Assembly: GCA_029582265.1 (NCBI GenBank)
Contig: CM055837.1
Span: forward strand, 15,394,777 to 15,458,776
Origin: Zoroaster sp. YZ-2022
Taxonomy: Eukaryota; Echinodermata; Asteroidea; Forcipulatida; Zoroasteridae
Direction of reading: 5' to 3'
DNA length: 64,000 nucleotides
The first letter of the stretch is position 1, and each line of letters begins with the position of its first letter. Made by a program: the position numbers and the translations under genes. This document shows, one piece after another, positions 19,787 through 31,120 of the stretch. A model generated the notes under the pieces. That model was not told where the DNA came from and ran no database searches. It saw only the letters and a program-made list of their open reading frames with translations.

Positions 19787-19964
19787 GATGATGGCGCACT
19801 GAGTATAATCATTTTCATTTTTTTGCATGATCGTTTCTCTTTTATTTTTATAATGAGCAAATCGGGATTGATAGGACTTTATCCACCCACTGAGGCTTTT
19901 CTCCATAATTTATAGACCTTTGCGCGGCCTTTGCGAGTACCTGGGAGATTTCCCACCGGGCAAA

Positions 19965-21365
19965 ATAGTATGTATTTGTATGCAGAAATTGTACATTTTG
20001 TGCTTCCCATAACATCAAGAATGTTTTTAATTTTCAGATGAATAAGATTTGAGATGTAATGTTAGTGCCTAATTAAAAGTAAATCAAATTAAACATTTTT
20101 CTGATATTTCAAAATATCATATTTGATGGTTTCTTGTCATAGACCAGTGTACATTTGATGGTTTCTTGTCATAGACCAGTGTACATTTGATGGTATCTTG
20201 TCATAGACCAGTGTACATTTGATGGTTTCTTGTCATAGACCAGTGTACATTTGATGGTTTCTTGTCACAGACCAGTGTACATTTGATGGTTTCTTGTCAT
20301 AGACCAGTGTACATTTGATGGTTTCTTGTCACAGACCAGTGTACATTTGATGGTTTCTTGTCATAGACCAGCGTACATTTGATGGTTTCTTGTCATAGAC
20401 CAGTGTACATTTGATGGTTTCTTGTCATAGACCAGTGTACATTTGATGGTTTCTTGTCATAGACCAGTGTACATTTGATGGTTTCTTGTCATAGACCAGT
20501 GTACATTTGATGGTTTCTTGTCATAGATCAGTGTACATTTGATGGTTTCTTGTCACAGACCAGTGTACATTTGATGGTTTCTTGTCATAGACCAGTGTAC
20601 ATTTGATGGTTTCTTGTCATAGACCAGTGTACATTTGATGGTTTCTTGTCATAGACCAGTGTACATTTGATGGTTTCTTGTCATAGACCAGTGTACATTT
20701 GATGGTTTCTTGTCATAGACCAGTGTACATTTGATGGTTTCTTGTCACAGACCAGTGTACATTTGATGGTTACTTGTCAGAGACCAGTGTACATTTGATG
20801 GTTTCTTGTCACAGACCAGTGTACATTTGATGGTTTCTTGTCATAGACCAGTGTACATTTGATGGTTTCTTGTCATAGACCAGTGTACATTTGATGGTTT
20901 CTTGTCATAGACCAGTGTACATTTGATGGTTTCTTGTCATAGACCAGTGTACATTTGATGGTTTCTTGTCACAGACCAGTGTACATTTGATGGTTACTTG
21001 TCAGAGACCAGTGTACATTTGATGGTTTCTTGTCACAGACCAGTGTACATTTGATGGTTTCTTGTCATAGACCAGTGTACATTTGATGGTTTCTTGTCAT
21101 AGACCAGTGTACATTTGATGGTTTCTTGTCATAGATCAGTGTACATTTGATGGTTTCTTGTCATAGACCAGCGTACATTTGATGGTTTCTTGTCATAGAC
21201 CAGTGTACATTTGATGGTTTCTTGTCATAGACCAGTGTACATTTGATGGTTTCTTGTCATAGACCAGTGTACATTTGATAGTTTCTTGTCATAGACTAGT
21301 GTACATTTTGTGCATGGCACAGTCTGACCTTTGGGGCTCTTTTGTAAACATGTTATGTCATAGAT
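19965..21365 (+). repeat. Dispersed element with internal 32-bp array (about 37 copies)
   Basis: The unit ACATTTGATGGTTTCTTGTC + ATAGACCAGTGT repeats every 32 bp from about 20117 to 21310 with very low divergence; the main variants are CATAGACC versus CACAGACC. Its left flank (CATAACATCAAGAATG ... GATGTAATGTTAGTGCC) and right flank (CCTTTGGGGCTCTTTTGTAA) both match, inverted, a compact element at 49030-49290 that has only one unit. The array therefore grew inside a dispersed repeat. Confidence 0.85.
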
Positions 21366-21876
21366 CACATCGTGTACAGTACACATAAGAATCATCCTGA
21401 GAAATGAATCTATCTGTGATCTATCTATAAGTGTTTTCCTCTTAAAGAAAACAGGAATTGTTGTGTTGAATTTACAAAGAAATGCCTAACGGCAACTTTT
21501 TTTAAAGCAGTAAAAAACATCTAACACTTTTTCGCTTTTTCCTCAAAAACGTGAGCCCCTGTTTTGATGATAACCCAGGATGATTGGTTTTCTCTTACCG
21601 ACGTATACATGAAACACTGCATACATCCGCACCGTGCATGAGCTGTTGAGGGCACATGTTGTTAGACCACTGTGGGCGAAAGGGCAGCGATAGTGCGTCG
21701 CGTTTGGCGTATTTTGCAGTTGATGTGCGTACGCGCGGAATATCTCCAGTGATCATTGGCTGGTAGAAGTACACGCGCGTTTAGTGCCATAACATACGCA
21801 CATAAAGTGTACGCACATGAAGTGTATGCACAACGCTCACACGACGCAAAAGTGACTTTCATCAAGACACTGGGTG
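21366..21876. other. Unique sequence with CpG-rich block
   Basis: 21655-21850 is rich in CGCG and GTACGC motifs, unlike its surroundings. I see no exon or promoter motif strong enough to name. Confidence 0.35.
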
Positions 21877-22745
21877 CAAATTCACCGCTAGAGGGCTACG
21901 ATGCGCACTGAGTGAATACTCTGCGCTTTCCGAGCGTCTGTGAAAAAACTCCACAGTCGACTCGGGCGGGATTCGAACCGACGACCTCCTGCTTATGCTA
22001 TGGTCCCACAGGAATATTTCGATCTTTCTGTCGAAATATATTTCGATTCCTGTTTTTTTTGTTATTTTTAATAATTTCGTCAAAATCTCGTATAAATATC
22101 GACAAAATATCTGTTTTCCGTGAGGAAATTTATATTTTTGTATTTTCTCGACAATTTCGATTCATTTTCGATTTTATTTCGACGACTTTCGACTGTTTAG
22201 ATAATTTCGACTGGCATTTCGACAAAATTCGACTGTTTAGATTGATTACGATTTTTTTTCGAATAATTTTCGATTGTTTTAAAAAATTTGGACAAATGTT
22301 CCGATTTATTTCGACTGTAACGATTGTTTAGACTATTTAGAGAGTTCAGATTTATTTCGACTGGTTTTCGAACTTTTAGACTGTTAAGACTATTTCGATT
22401 TCATTTTCGATAGTTTCGATAAAATGTCGACAAAATTTCGATAAATTTGATCGAAACTTTATCGAAAAATATTGGTCAGGTTTAATAATTTTCGATTAAT
22501 GATTTTTTTCCCCGACAAATATCGACAAATATCGACAGTTTCTATTTTTTTTTTGACTCTTTAGACTATTTCGACTTTTCTCGAGAAAATTTTGTAAAAA
22601 ATCTAAAATCTTGACGAAACACGATCTAGAGAGTCGAAATCTCTGTGGGACCATAGCATTACTGGTGCAGATGTCTTAAACCTTTCGACCACCGAGCTTG
22701 CCGGCCCGATGACGATTGGCTGGCTAGAATCCTAAAGCAGCGGGT
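21877..22745 (-). repeat. tRNA-like SINE S2 split by a MITE
   Basis: The left part (21877-21995) has the S2 body and B box (GATTCGAACCGACGACCTCC, plus view). The right part (22662-22745) has the A-box side (CTTTCGACCACCGAGCTTGC). The two halves join cleanly across the 663-bp insertion if one TTA is removed, matching uninterrupted copies at 23505 and 31396. Confidence 0.75.
21996..22658. mobile_element. 663-bp TTTCGA-rich MITE with TTA duplication
   Basis: Ends TGCTATGGTCCCACAG and CTGTGGGACCATAGCA, flanked by TTA at 21993-21995 and 22659-22661 (Harbinger-type 3-bp duplication). The interior is almost wholly made of degenerate TTTCGA and TCGAAA motifs spaced 8-20 bp apart (for example TTTCGACTGTTTAGA). 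The plus ORF at 21912-22331 is a by-product of this composition. Confidence 0.8.
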
Positions 22746-23504
22746 TCTAATTTTTGACAATTAGAGGGTTTAAATGAACGTACGTTACCAAATACCAATG
22801 ATTATTATTGTCATTCCCATGGGATTTTATTTTTCTTTTGTCAGCAAATAAACATGGACAGTTTAAACAAAATGGGAAGTCGATTTTTGACGCGAAGTCA
22901 AGATTGAATGAATAAACTATTAAATTTGAAAAATGTTCATGCTTATCCTTGACACACGAGGGCGCTGTTTTGAGAGCACACAACAGGAAGTCAGTGCCAC
23001 AGCAGTGCTGAAAGTGCACACAATCAAACTGTTTACATGTAACAAAACAAAACAAAAGATTAAGAGAACTGACTTTTGAAAAGACGAAGAGTTCTGTCAA
23101 CGTTTATGCGCAGATCAGCTCTGACGTCACTGATTTGTCATGAATATGCACATGCATTGCTATTGTCATACAGTGCATTCCCCTTTTGCTTGGAGGATTG
23201 GAATGTGTCTTGAGTAACCGATTTTGAGATAATCATTGTACTTCCAAACAACTCCTAACAGCAAGAGTCAATACACTTTTGACAATAGCAATGCATTTTG
23301 CAACATTTCACTTTACACCCACCCCCATATTCAGCTGTGCTGCACATCCCCCAATTGTGTAATCATAACAAATGGCACATCATTGTAAAGAGGAATAACA
23401 GGGCTTTCCAATGATACCAAATGCAAGGAAAATGAGTTGGTAACAAGAGAGAAATCGTCAGTCAAACTTGAGTTTCCGAACTTTTTTTGAGGAGTTTAGA
23501 TTGG
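22746..23504. other. Unique sequence; possible regulatory block
   Basis: No supported exon. 23118-23130 contains CTGACGTCACT, a perfect CRE-like octamer. CAATAGCAATGCATT phrases near 23150 and 23285 are inverted relative to each other (bounding about 150 bp), hinting at another MITE. Confidence 0.35.
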
Positions 23505-23738
23505 TGAAATTCTTGCGTCGGGAGATAAACAATTGATTTAATTTTGCCCTACACCGACGTGTGTATAGCACTGTATACTCAGTGCTCTCTGAGTGTCTGT
23601 GGAAAAAAAAACTTCACAGGCGACTCAGGTCAGGCGGAATTCGAACCCACGACCTCCTGCTTACTAGTGCAGACGTCTTAACCTCTCGACCACCGAGCTT
23701 GCCCGATGACGATTGGCCGGCTAGAATCCTATACAGCA
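23505..23738 (-). repeat. tRNA-like SINE S2, full length
   Basis: Minus-strand order: tRNA-like head (GGTGGTCGAGAGGTTAAGAC as A box, GTGGGTTCGAATTCC as B box), body (ACTTCACAGGCGACTC complement, ACAGACACTCAGAG), and tail (CACGTCGGTGTAGGGC ... CCCGACGCAAGAATTTCA). It meets a second copy head to head at 23735. Confidence 0.8.
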
Positions 23739-23900
23739 GCGGGTGGTCGAGAGGTTAAGACGTCTGCACTAGTAAGCAGGAGATCGTGGGTTCGAATCCC
23801 ACCCAAGTCGCCTGTGAAGTGTTTTCCACAGACACTCAGAAAGCACTGAGTATACAGTGCTATACACACGTCGGTCTACGGCAAAATTAAATCAAATGTC
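23733..23900 (+). repeat. tRNA-like SINE S2, head-to-head partner
   Basis: Starts at the A box (GGTGGTCGAGAGGTTAAGAC), with B box GGGTTCGAATCCC near 23788, and continues to ACACGTCGGTCTACGGC. With the preceding copy it forms a large inverted repeat with almost no spacer. Confidence 0.8.
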
Positions 23901-24137
23901 TACATACGTTTTAACCCTCTGGTGTTCAAGATTTTGTAATGTTTTATGTTTTCCCAAAGGTTACAAGGCTGCATATTTTGAAACTTCATTATAACAATTC
24001 TTCCCACTTCTCTAAAATTGAAACACTTCAATCGGATAATAATTTCTCAGAATGATTTAATACTTGTAACTTTCCACAAAGTAAAGGTTTTAGATAATAT
24101 TTCCTTAATTTGATAAGCTGGTAATTACCGAGGTTAA

Positions 24138-24495
24138 AGGGACACTATAGTCACGATCAGAACAGACTTTCAACAGGGCATGGAATTGGTGTCCTAGTTT
24201 AAGACGAACGCAGTAACTGAAAATTACTGGGTGATTTATGCAGCAGCGACGGTAATATGACCTTATCATGTGGGTATTATTTTCAGTCAGTGAGTTAACC
24301 TAAAACTAGCACTCCAATTCCATGCCCCGTTAGTCGTGACGATATGCATTGGCGGATCCGGGGGGGGGGGGGCTAAGGGGGCTGTAGTCCCCCCTAAAAT
24401 CGTTTAAAAAAAATAAAAAAATTGTAGCACTGAAAAATCGTTCTTGATTCTCAGCCCCCAAAAAAATATTCTGGATCCGCCCATGATATTGTCCT
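24138..24495. mobile_element. TTAA-type MITE K1, copy 3, interrupted
   Basis: TTAA at 24134-24137 and 24496-24499. Ends AGGGACACTATAGTCACGA and TCGTGACGATAT | ATATTGTCCT, the right end split by the G5 MITE at 24347. The K1 copies at 17829 and 24672 show the empty site. Confidence 0.75.
24347..24485. mobile_element. G5 MITE, copy 2, internally deleted
   Basis: Ends CATTGGCGGATCCGG and CTGGATCCGCCCATG. Flanks ATATG and ATATT (4 of 5 match). At 139 bp it lacks the central GT-rich and CT-rich parts of the 260-bp copies. Confidence 0.75.
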
Positions 24496-24671
24496 TTAAA
24501 CCTTCCCATTAAACATCTTTAATAGCTTTCCATTGCTTTTTTCCTAAAGTACAAGTAACAGGAAAACCAATAATTGATGGGCGCCTTGGTCTGTTTCTAT
24601 TTGATTCAATTATCTCTGCAGTCATTATCAGTAAATGTAAGCAGGACTGTTGAACTTGTGAAAGATGACGT

Positions 24672-25295
24672 TCAAAGGGACAATACCGGCACAATCAACA
24701 GGTCATGGAATCGGCGGAGTGCTATAGTTTACAGTGACTGAAAATAATACCCAACATAATAAGGTCACATTACCGCCACGGGCGTAAACCCAGGTGGATG
24801 GGGAGGGGGTGTATATCTCCTCTACTTTTTGGCCCAGGGATGGTTCATAGGATCACCCCTCCCCCAGAATTGTTCATGCCGTACAGTGACGGTATAACAA
24901 AAATTGTCATAATAAGTGAATAATTCTTGAAAAACAAGCAAAAAAAAGGGGAAAAATTTAGTTTGTTTAAATATGTTTTGTTTCTTTGTTCGTTTGGGTG
25001 TCATCTTAATTATATCCATGGGATTATGATTGGTTGCGCGCTGTAGTACTTCGTTGTACATGCAAATAATTTCAATACCATACCCCCGCTCCCTGCACCC
25101 CCCACCAATGTTGTTATCTCCAGCCGGAGCACAGACCGCGCAATGAGAGCCAACATTGTCCGGGGGCCGGGGGGGCCCAGCGAGATTTGGCCGGGATTGT
25201 AGGTTTGAAACGTAAGGCAAACTTAACCTTTACTAGGACACGGATTTAGCCCAATTGAAAGTTCATTATGATCGTGACGATATTGTTGCTTTAAA
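24672..25295. mobile_element. TTAA-type MITE K1, copy 4, with a decayed insertion
   Basis: Left end AAAGGGACAATACCGGCAC at 24672 and right end ATGATCGTGACGATATTGTT near 25265-25295. The middle (about 24777-25215, starting CACGGGCGTAAACCC) is unrelated sequence, probably a second element whose ends I could not fix. Confidence 0.5.
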
Positions 25296-25313
25296 TATGT
25301 TTATATCTTCACC

Positions 25314-25460
25314 CAGGAGTATAAAAGTGGGTACATGTGCAGGTAGTATCGATAGCCGCTGTAGTGCTGAATACGGCAACACAGAGCTGTCTACGTATGT
25401 AAGAAAGTGAAGGATTGATATTGGCCCAATGACCAGGGGTTAATGATGTGATAATATCGT
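25314..25460 (+). repeat. Decayed SINE-like repeat
   Basis: CACCCAGGAGTATAAAAGTG ... GCCCAATGACCAGGGGTTAA resembles 15515-15660 (GGAAGTATAAATGGG ... GCCCAGTGACCAGGGG). It looks like the body of a third SINE type. Confidence 0.4.
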
Positions 25461-25529
25461 GATAAATTTCAAGCTATTTATAAGACTCCAATAAATACTA
25501 TCAGAAGTCATATGGTAACCATAAAGGGA

Positions 25530-25780
25530 CATTAAAGTTAGTATATTCACGTCAAAATTCATGATATAGACGTGAAATTTCGCGATTTGGACCCAAAAGT
25601 CGATCAATTTGACGTGAATTTGACGTACGCGTATATACACTTTCATTTGTGGCAAGGTTGTGCATTTTGACGTCAATATTGTAATGAAATTCCGCGTTTT
25701 GGAGGCTGAACCGTGAATTTTTACGTAAATATTGACGTCAATATTGAAGTGTATATAGTGTATAATGTAACTTCAGGGAA
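25530..25780. repeat. GACGTCAATATTG-rich dispersed repeat
   Basis: Repeated TTGACGT and ACGTCAATATTG motifs and CGCGTTTTGGAGGC are shared with the sequence around the Kolobok-like element (57490-57585 and 58750-58985). This appears to be one dispersed family that includes inverted copies. Confidence 0.5.
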
Positions 25781-25787
25781 AACAGAT

Positions 25788-25880
25788 CAACTCGTACCCA
25801 AGTCAACTCGTACCCAAGTCAACTCGTACCTAAGTCAACTCGTACCCAAGTCAGGTTGTATTAGAGTCAACTCGTACCCA
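25788..25880. repeat. 16-bp minisatellite (AACTCGTACCCAAGTC), about 5 copies
   Basis: Four near-perfect units, a diverged unit and one more full unit. Confidence 0.85.
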
Positions 25881-26870
25881 AGTTTTATAACAAAATTTTG
25901 ATTATTCAAAAAAAACCGACAACAATGTACAAAAAATGTTATCAAATACAGCAATGAATACACACAATATTTGAAACTGTAATAACATTTCTGGAACATC
26001 AAAAAGAGTTAAACATTTGTTTTGTAATAAAATTTTGAATAGCAACAGACGGCAATTCAACAGCAAATGAACGAACGAATGATGCTATTTTAGTGTGTAG
26101 TTATCTATACGCACCATATGCTAACTGCCTGAGGCATTTTTGTTCAGGTACCGATATACAGGTACAGGGATAAATAGGTCAGAGTATAATAAATCAAAAA
26201 TTAGAAAGGGTTTTTGTTTTCATAACTCACTTACGTGCGTAGAAGCAAACATCCGTATAGTGATTAGTGAGCAGACGGCTATTTATAGTTTGCAGAAGAT
26301 AGCTCCTATTATACACACTTTTGATAACACTGGTCAACAATTTTTTTAAAGTTGTCTGCTTCGGAGATAAAAATGTGCTATTTATTATGGATTTTGATGT
26401 GCTGAATTCAAATATGACAATTAAAATTGCTGATTGGCTACTGTTTCCAAGATATTTAAGTTTACATTTTATGTACTATGTATATGGTGTACATAGCAGA
26501 TTTTTAATCATGAATTATCATACGCATGTACATGTAGATCTTGAAAACTAGAGCCAATCAACAATTTTAAGCATCATTTCCATTCTCAGTGACCCATAAT
26601 TAGTCAAGTTTGACTTCATTTGTTTCGGAAGCATTTTGGCTGTAGACCAGTGTAATCTAGAAAATTTAATGATCACAGTTTGACATGAAACTTCCCGGAT
26701 GTCCAGTTGGTGCAAGCATCAAGTATCCTAGGACATTAATCCATATGAAGTGCTTTCATTTTACAGAGGAATTATACTGTCAAAATGAGTTTCAAAAAGT
26801 TGATCACATTTCACAAAAGGTTCAATGTGAAGTGCTGTCGTTTCAGAAATTTCCTGAATAATTTTCTGTA
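25881..26870. other. AT-rich sequence without recognised features
   Basis: Short ORFs (26140-26349 and 26321-26551) with no known domain. I see nothing else. Confidence 0.35.
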
Positions 26871-26878
26871 ATCCAAAG

Positions 26879-27118
26879 CAGTGGCGTAGCCTGGATTTTT
26901 AGAGTGTGGGGGGGGGGGGGAGGAACCAAACATTTTTGGGGGGTAAATTTACCGACATAAAACTCCTATGAACAGAAAAATATACTTAATTGTTCCCCCC
27001 ACAAAATGTACGACTCAAAAATCGCTTTTTAGACAGATAAGTTCAGAAAGACCAACAAGTTTTTGAATTTACCGACAAACACTATTTTGCCAACAAGTTG
27101 GGGGTGGCTACACCACTG
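26879..27118. mobile_element. hAT-type MITE with 8-bp TSD
   Basis: Ends CAGTGGCGTAGCC and GGCTACACCACTG, flanked by ATCCAAAG (26871-26878) and ATTCAAAG (27119-27126), 7 of 8 matching. Interior phrases (AAATTTACCGACA, ACTCCTATGAACA) recur in the hAT-like element at 31813. Confidence 0.8.
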
Positions 27119-27317
27119 ATTCAAAGACAGTAGAGACCATGTTTGGATGAACACAAACCTCGTTAACTCGCGGAGACCCCTAGCGTTGTGACAAGATCCC
27201 ATGGTATGAGAGTACAACAGCTGCGGACCTACCGATCCAGGAAACATCTTTTGAAACAGCTGTAAGGAAATCTCATGTCATTCAAATGAACACAAGATCC
27301 GATTGAAATACTGTTTA

Positions 27318-27675
27318 GGCCCCCAAATAGTCTTCGGTCGGCTTCAGAATCAGTGCGGTGACGCGCTTTTTTCTGGGGTTTTTTCGGCCATTTTTTTTTT
27401 TTTTTGCCAACAGGGAAATACGTGATACATTGTATACGCGGGGACCAAATTTCCCATATACAAAGTATGGTGGTTAAGAGAGGCCTCACACATCGGGCAA
27501 ACGTTCATACCCCTATGTGAATAAGTCATTTAAAGCACAGCACAGCAGAATTCCAATCGATCCAGCAATTTTGGCTGCAATTGGACATCGTTTGATAGCA
27601 AAAAACATTAAAAATGCCGACACGTGGGTCTCAGACGAAACGCGCGTAGAGACCAGAAACCGGAGACCTTATGGC
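27318..27675 (+). mobile_element. Harbinger-like MITE H1
   Basis: Runs from GTCTTCGGTCGGCTTCAGAA through AATACGTGATACATTG, AGAGGCCTCAC and GATCCAGCAATTTTGG to GACCAGAAACCGGAGACC. Terminal GGCC is blurred at the left. It is directly followed by an 81-bp-family unit. Confidence 0.75.
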
Positions 27676-27682
27676 CGTATGT

Positions 27683-27775
27683 TTAAGGCTAGGTATAGCA
27701 TTGGTAATGTTTGCAAAACGTCTTCTATAAGTATGCTGAATTTCTTTGAATCAAGATATACAATGAACAACCAAC
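27683..27775 (+). repeat. Single copy of the 81-bp repeat unit
   Basis: AGGTATAGCATTGGTAATG ... CTTCTATAAGTATGCT ... TTTGAATCAAGATATACA matches one full unit of the array at 48061-49020 with several substitutions. Confidence 0.75.
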
Positions 27776-27779
27776 TTGT

Positions 27780-28700
27780 AAAGTTTTAATTTAAACTGGT
27801 CAACACGTTTGGAAGAAAATTAGAAACATTATTTTGTTTAATTTCACAAACACTAGTCAAAATAGGGTAATATTAATTCCCATAGTGAACAGTACTGACT
27901 TTAGGACTCAGGACCAAGTCTTCAATAAAATTTATGGGCAATAACTTTTCTAAAATGAGCGCACCTCAGACAAAATCTATTTCAATGATACTGTCTAAGA
28001 TCGATACTATCAGTTTATTACCAAGTAAATTTGTCAAAATAATGATTATTGGCCTTACGTACCTTTCGAACCTAGTAGGTTAATTCTCAAAGGCAAACTG
28101 AGACAGAAAAACAAACATACACTCATATGTGAACACAAGAATGAGCAGAAGTTAGCCAAGTGTGAAATGAACAAAAAAGAAAGAAAAAATATTTAAAAAA
28201 GCAGAGTCCTGGTCCTGCGACCGGACAAAAGAGGGATTACGCATGAATAGAAAGAAATAGCAGGAGTTTTTAACTGAGAATAGAAAAGTTGAATTCATGC
28301 GTTTAAAACTGAACCAACAAAATCTCAGGCCCAGCAGCGTAGCCAAATGCGTGTCCTTGGCGCCCAAATTTACCCCTCGACTTTCGAATTCTGTTCGGAG
28401 TACAAAACCGAAGTGTTTTGCTTATGTGAGGAAAACACAAAATGTGACACTGTCACAACAATTTTACGAATTCAATCATTGATTAACAGACCGACAGGTG
28501 ACTAAACGATGTACATGTACATAATCAAAAATAGCAATGCATCGGAAATTAAAAATAGCATTTAGGTTTAGGCCCTGAGCCTAATTAATTTGATTAATGA
28601 CAAATTATACATGTTAGCATCAGTTAATGAGTCAGGTGCATGTTATTGTTAGCGAGTGATTACCAAGAAACAGCTGTAGGTCTATGTCGGCCTACGTGCC
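27780..28700. other. No gene; part of a hAT end
   Basis: CAGCAGCGTAGCCAAATGCG near 28331 is a lone hAT-type terminus. The rest is unique AT-rich sequence. Confidence 0.35.
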
Positions 28701-28705
28701 GGTTA

Positions 28706-28983
28706 GGCCAAAAAAGTCACCGGTTTCTGGTCATCGGTCGGCTTCAAAATCGGTGCGGTGACACGTTTTTTTTTTTTTTTTTTTTTTTAAATACGTGATA
28801 CATTGCATACGCGAGGACCAAATTTCCCGTATACAAAGTATGGTGGCTAAGAGAGGCCTCACAAATCGGGCAAATATTCATACCCCTTTGTGAAAAAGTC
28901 GGCAGAATTTAAATCGATCCAGCAATTTTGGCTGCAATTGGACGCGCGCGGAGACCAGAAACCGGAGACTTTTTCTTTTGGCC
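28706..28983 (+). mobile_element. Harbinger-like MITE H1 with TTA duplication
   Basis: Ends GGCCAAAAAAGTCACCGG and GAGACTTTTTCTTTTGGCC, flanked by TTA (28703-28705 and 28984-28986). Together with the TAA-flanked copy at 38801 this fixes the 3-bp TWA target of the family. Confidence 0.85.
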
Positions 28984-29455
28984 TTAATGATATTGTTTCT
29001 GCAGTCCAGACTTGTCCCCTCCCCCGTCCCCCCCCCCCCACTGTCCCCCTCCCCCGCCAATATGCTTCTGTTTCTAAAATATAATCTGGATTCTGGAACA
29101 ACACATCATTTTCACAGCCGTGAATAACTGTTACACAGAAAAGCTTTGATTCTGAGCTTAATTAATTGTGTAATGAAAAAACAAACAACATACAACAATT
29201 AATCAGCTTTTAATATGAACTTTTGTGAATTTTGTGAGAGGAGAGTTTTCTAATCACTTTCCTATCAAGCAACTCAAATAATTCAGTAATGCCATTATAC
29301 AAGCACCGGTATCTTTTTAAAAACAGTTTAATATGTAAGATAATGGCAATTATATGCGGCAGACAAATTCACAGTGGTAAGTATTTCTGCAGGTGCACGT
29401 GATGTATCAGTTATTTCTGCTTCGCGACCCGAAGAATATTGACCAATACACTTAA

Positions 29456-29822
29456 GGCCAAGTAAAAAAAATACCAGTTGATCGTCCCCGCCCGCATCCT
29501 TTTTTGAGGCCGCATCCTTTTTATTATTATTTTTTATTTTTTATACTTGTCAACAAAAAGAGTAAATTTTCATGTATTTTAACTTGTGTTTAACAAAATA
29601 CATCAAACATTGTTTAACATGAATATTTTTACTCAACTACGTGTTTGATAGCTATAAAAAAAAAGTTGGCGGTGATTTCAAACTGAAAAATTGGTGGCCA
29701 TTTTGAATTTAAATGCTTGGCGGCCATCTTGGAAAAAAATAAAAAATAAAAAATAAAAAGGCCCTCATCCTCCTCTTTTTGAAAAAACCAGGACGATCAA
29801 CTGGTATTTTTTTTACTTGGCC
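29456..29822. mobile_element. Harbinger-like MITE (family H2), copy 1
   Basis: Ends GGCCAAGTAAAAAAAATACC and GGTATTTTTTTTACTTGGCC with arms of about 35 bp, flanked by TAA (29453-29455 and 29823-29825). The inner part has TTGGCGGTGATTTCAAACTG. An inverted sister copy is at 56459. Confidence 0.85.
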
Positions 29823-29829
29823 TAATGGA

Positions 29830-30215
29830 TTAGTCACAATAAGTATATATGAGTTGTAATACTAACTAGATATTTTATAGCCTATCTATCGATCTGCCTG
29901 TGCAACTCTCAATGCAAACTATTTATAGAACAGGCTTAGGTTTTGTCTATCTGGTCAAACAGCGGCTAGATTGATAATAATCTATGCTTGGTCAGTAATG
30001 GTATAACCTACACTGCTTCGAAACAGGATATAAATCATCACTAGATCAAATGTTGTTATTCATTTTTAGAAATTGAGCAACTCAACTGCCATTTGTAATG
30101 TCGCCAACAGCACTGTGGAGCGTTTACAAATATTGTCAAATCAGCAGGGTACCATTTTGCTGTTAAACTAAAAAAAACTACTTTGCAGAAGAGTTTTCTT
30201 GGCAAAATGAGTTGG
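29830..30215. other. No gene seen
   Basis: Unique AT-rich sequence with no exon or repeat that I can name. Confidence 0.3.
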
Positions 30216-30221
30216 TTACCA

Positions 30222-30380
30222 GGGGCCAATTAGAGCTAAGCATAAAAATGCTTACCAGTCAAATTTGCTAAACATATTTCTTTGGTTACCAGCCAAACTT
30301 TCATATTAAATGTATGCATTTTGGCTGGTTGTCTGTTTTATATTGCTTAGCAAACCTCTCTGCTTTATGAGATTGGCCCC
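30222..30380. mobile_element. MITE (family L1), compact copy
   Basis: Ends GGGGCCAATTAGAGCTAAGC and GCTTTATGAGATTGGCCCC. It contains two units of the TGCTTAGCA / GGTTACCAGC / TTTTGGCTGG motif set. This is the unexpanded relative of the large array at 46545. Confidence 0.65.
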
Positions 30381-30669
30381 AACCAAGTTTCCATACAAAA
30401 CGTACATAATTGACCAGTCTTCTATTTCTTATGGCCCCTGATTGGTTATTTCCCTTCATATCACAAGGACGACAATGAACCGACTAGAACAATGGATTTG
30501 TTGTCCTTGGAACAACCCCTCCACCACTTTGTCGTCGCTATCCAATTTTGAGAGGCTTTGGTTCAATTAGGTAACCTAAATAGACACACCCAATTTCGGA
30601 GTGGTCCATTAAAGCCAAGATACCTCTATCTTATTCAAGAAAAAAAAATCAGCAGAAATTTTGTTTCAA

Positions 30670-31082
30670 TTCATCAACATTTATTTTCATACACCTAGGA
30701 TATACCGGTACAATACAATAATGTAAAGAAATAAGGAAAACATTGTATGGAAGAATGGCCCAAGAACGCAGAAGCTTGTTGATATGCATGGGTGCTAAAG
30801 TAGAAGACTTCAATTACAATAATTATCAAATCAAACAAATTAACAGAGTTACAAAACAAAACAGAACAAGAAAAGTGAAACAAACAAAGAACAAATAAAG
30901 AGAACAAACTAGATGAATGCAGAAATAAAAGACGATGAATTGGAGTAAAAACTATGTTACATATGGTGGGAGACAAGATTTTTTGAAGGTTTTAAACCGA
31001 CCCACAGCGGACTGTGTTCGAATACCCTGATCAATAGCATTCCAAAAAGGTGATCGTTTATGATAATGGTGAGTTTCAATAA
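30670..31082 (-). mobile_element. LINE 3' fragment (RT C-terminal tail)
   Basis: The minus strand from about 31080 reads ETHHYHKRSPFWNAIDQGIR, SAVGRFKTFKKSCLPPYVT and then stop near 30956. The PFWN...I...F+ pattern is the end of many non-LTR reverse transcriptase proteins. An AT-rich 3' UTR follows to about 30670. Only the last 40 codons survive, so the clade is uncertain. Confidence 0.55.
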
Positions 31083-31120
31083 CTGATCTAATCAATAAAT
31101 ATGCTCATATACCTACTCTA

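Noticed and set aside
19965..21365. CRISPR-like array (32-bp repeats, about 37 copies)
   Set aside because: There are no spacers. The 32-bp unit is contiguous and tandem, and the genome is clearly eukaryotic.
23118..23130. CRE site (TGACGTCA) as a promoter
   Set aside because: A single perfect octamer without a linked transcript is weak evidence. It is mentioned only in the region note.
23640..23830. Functional tRNA genes
   Set aside because: A and B boxes are good, but acceptor stems do not pair and the same sequence continues into a shared SINE body at several loci.
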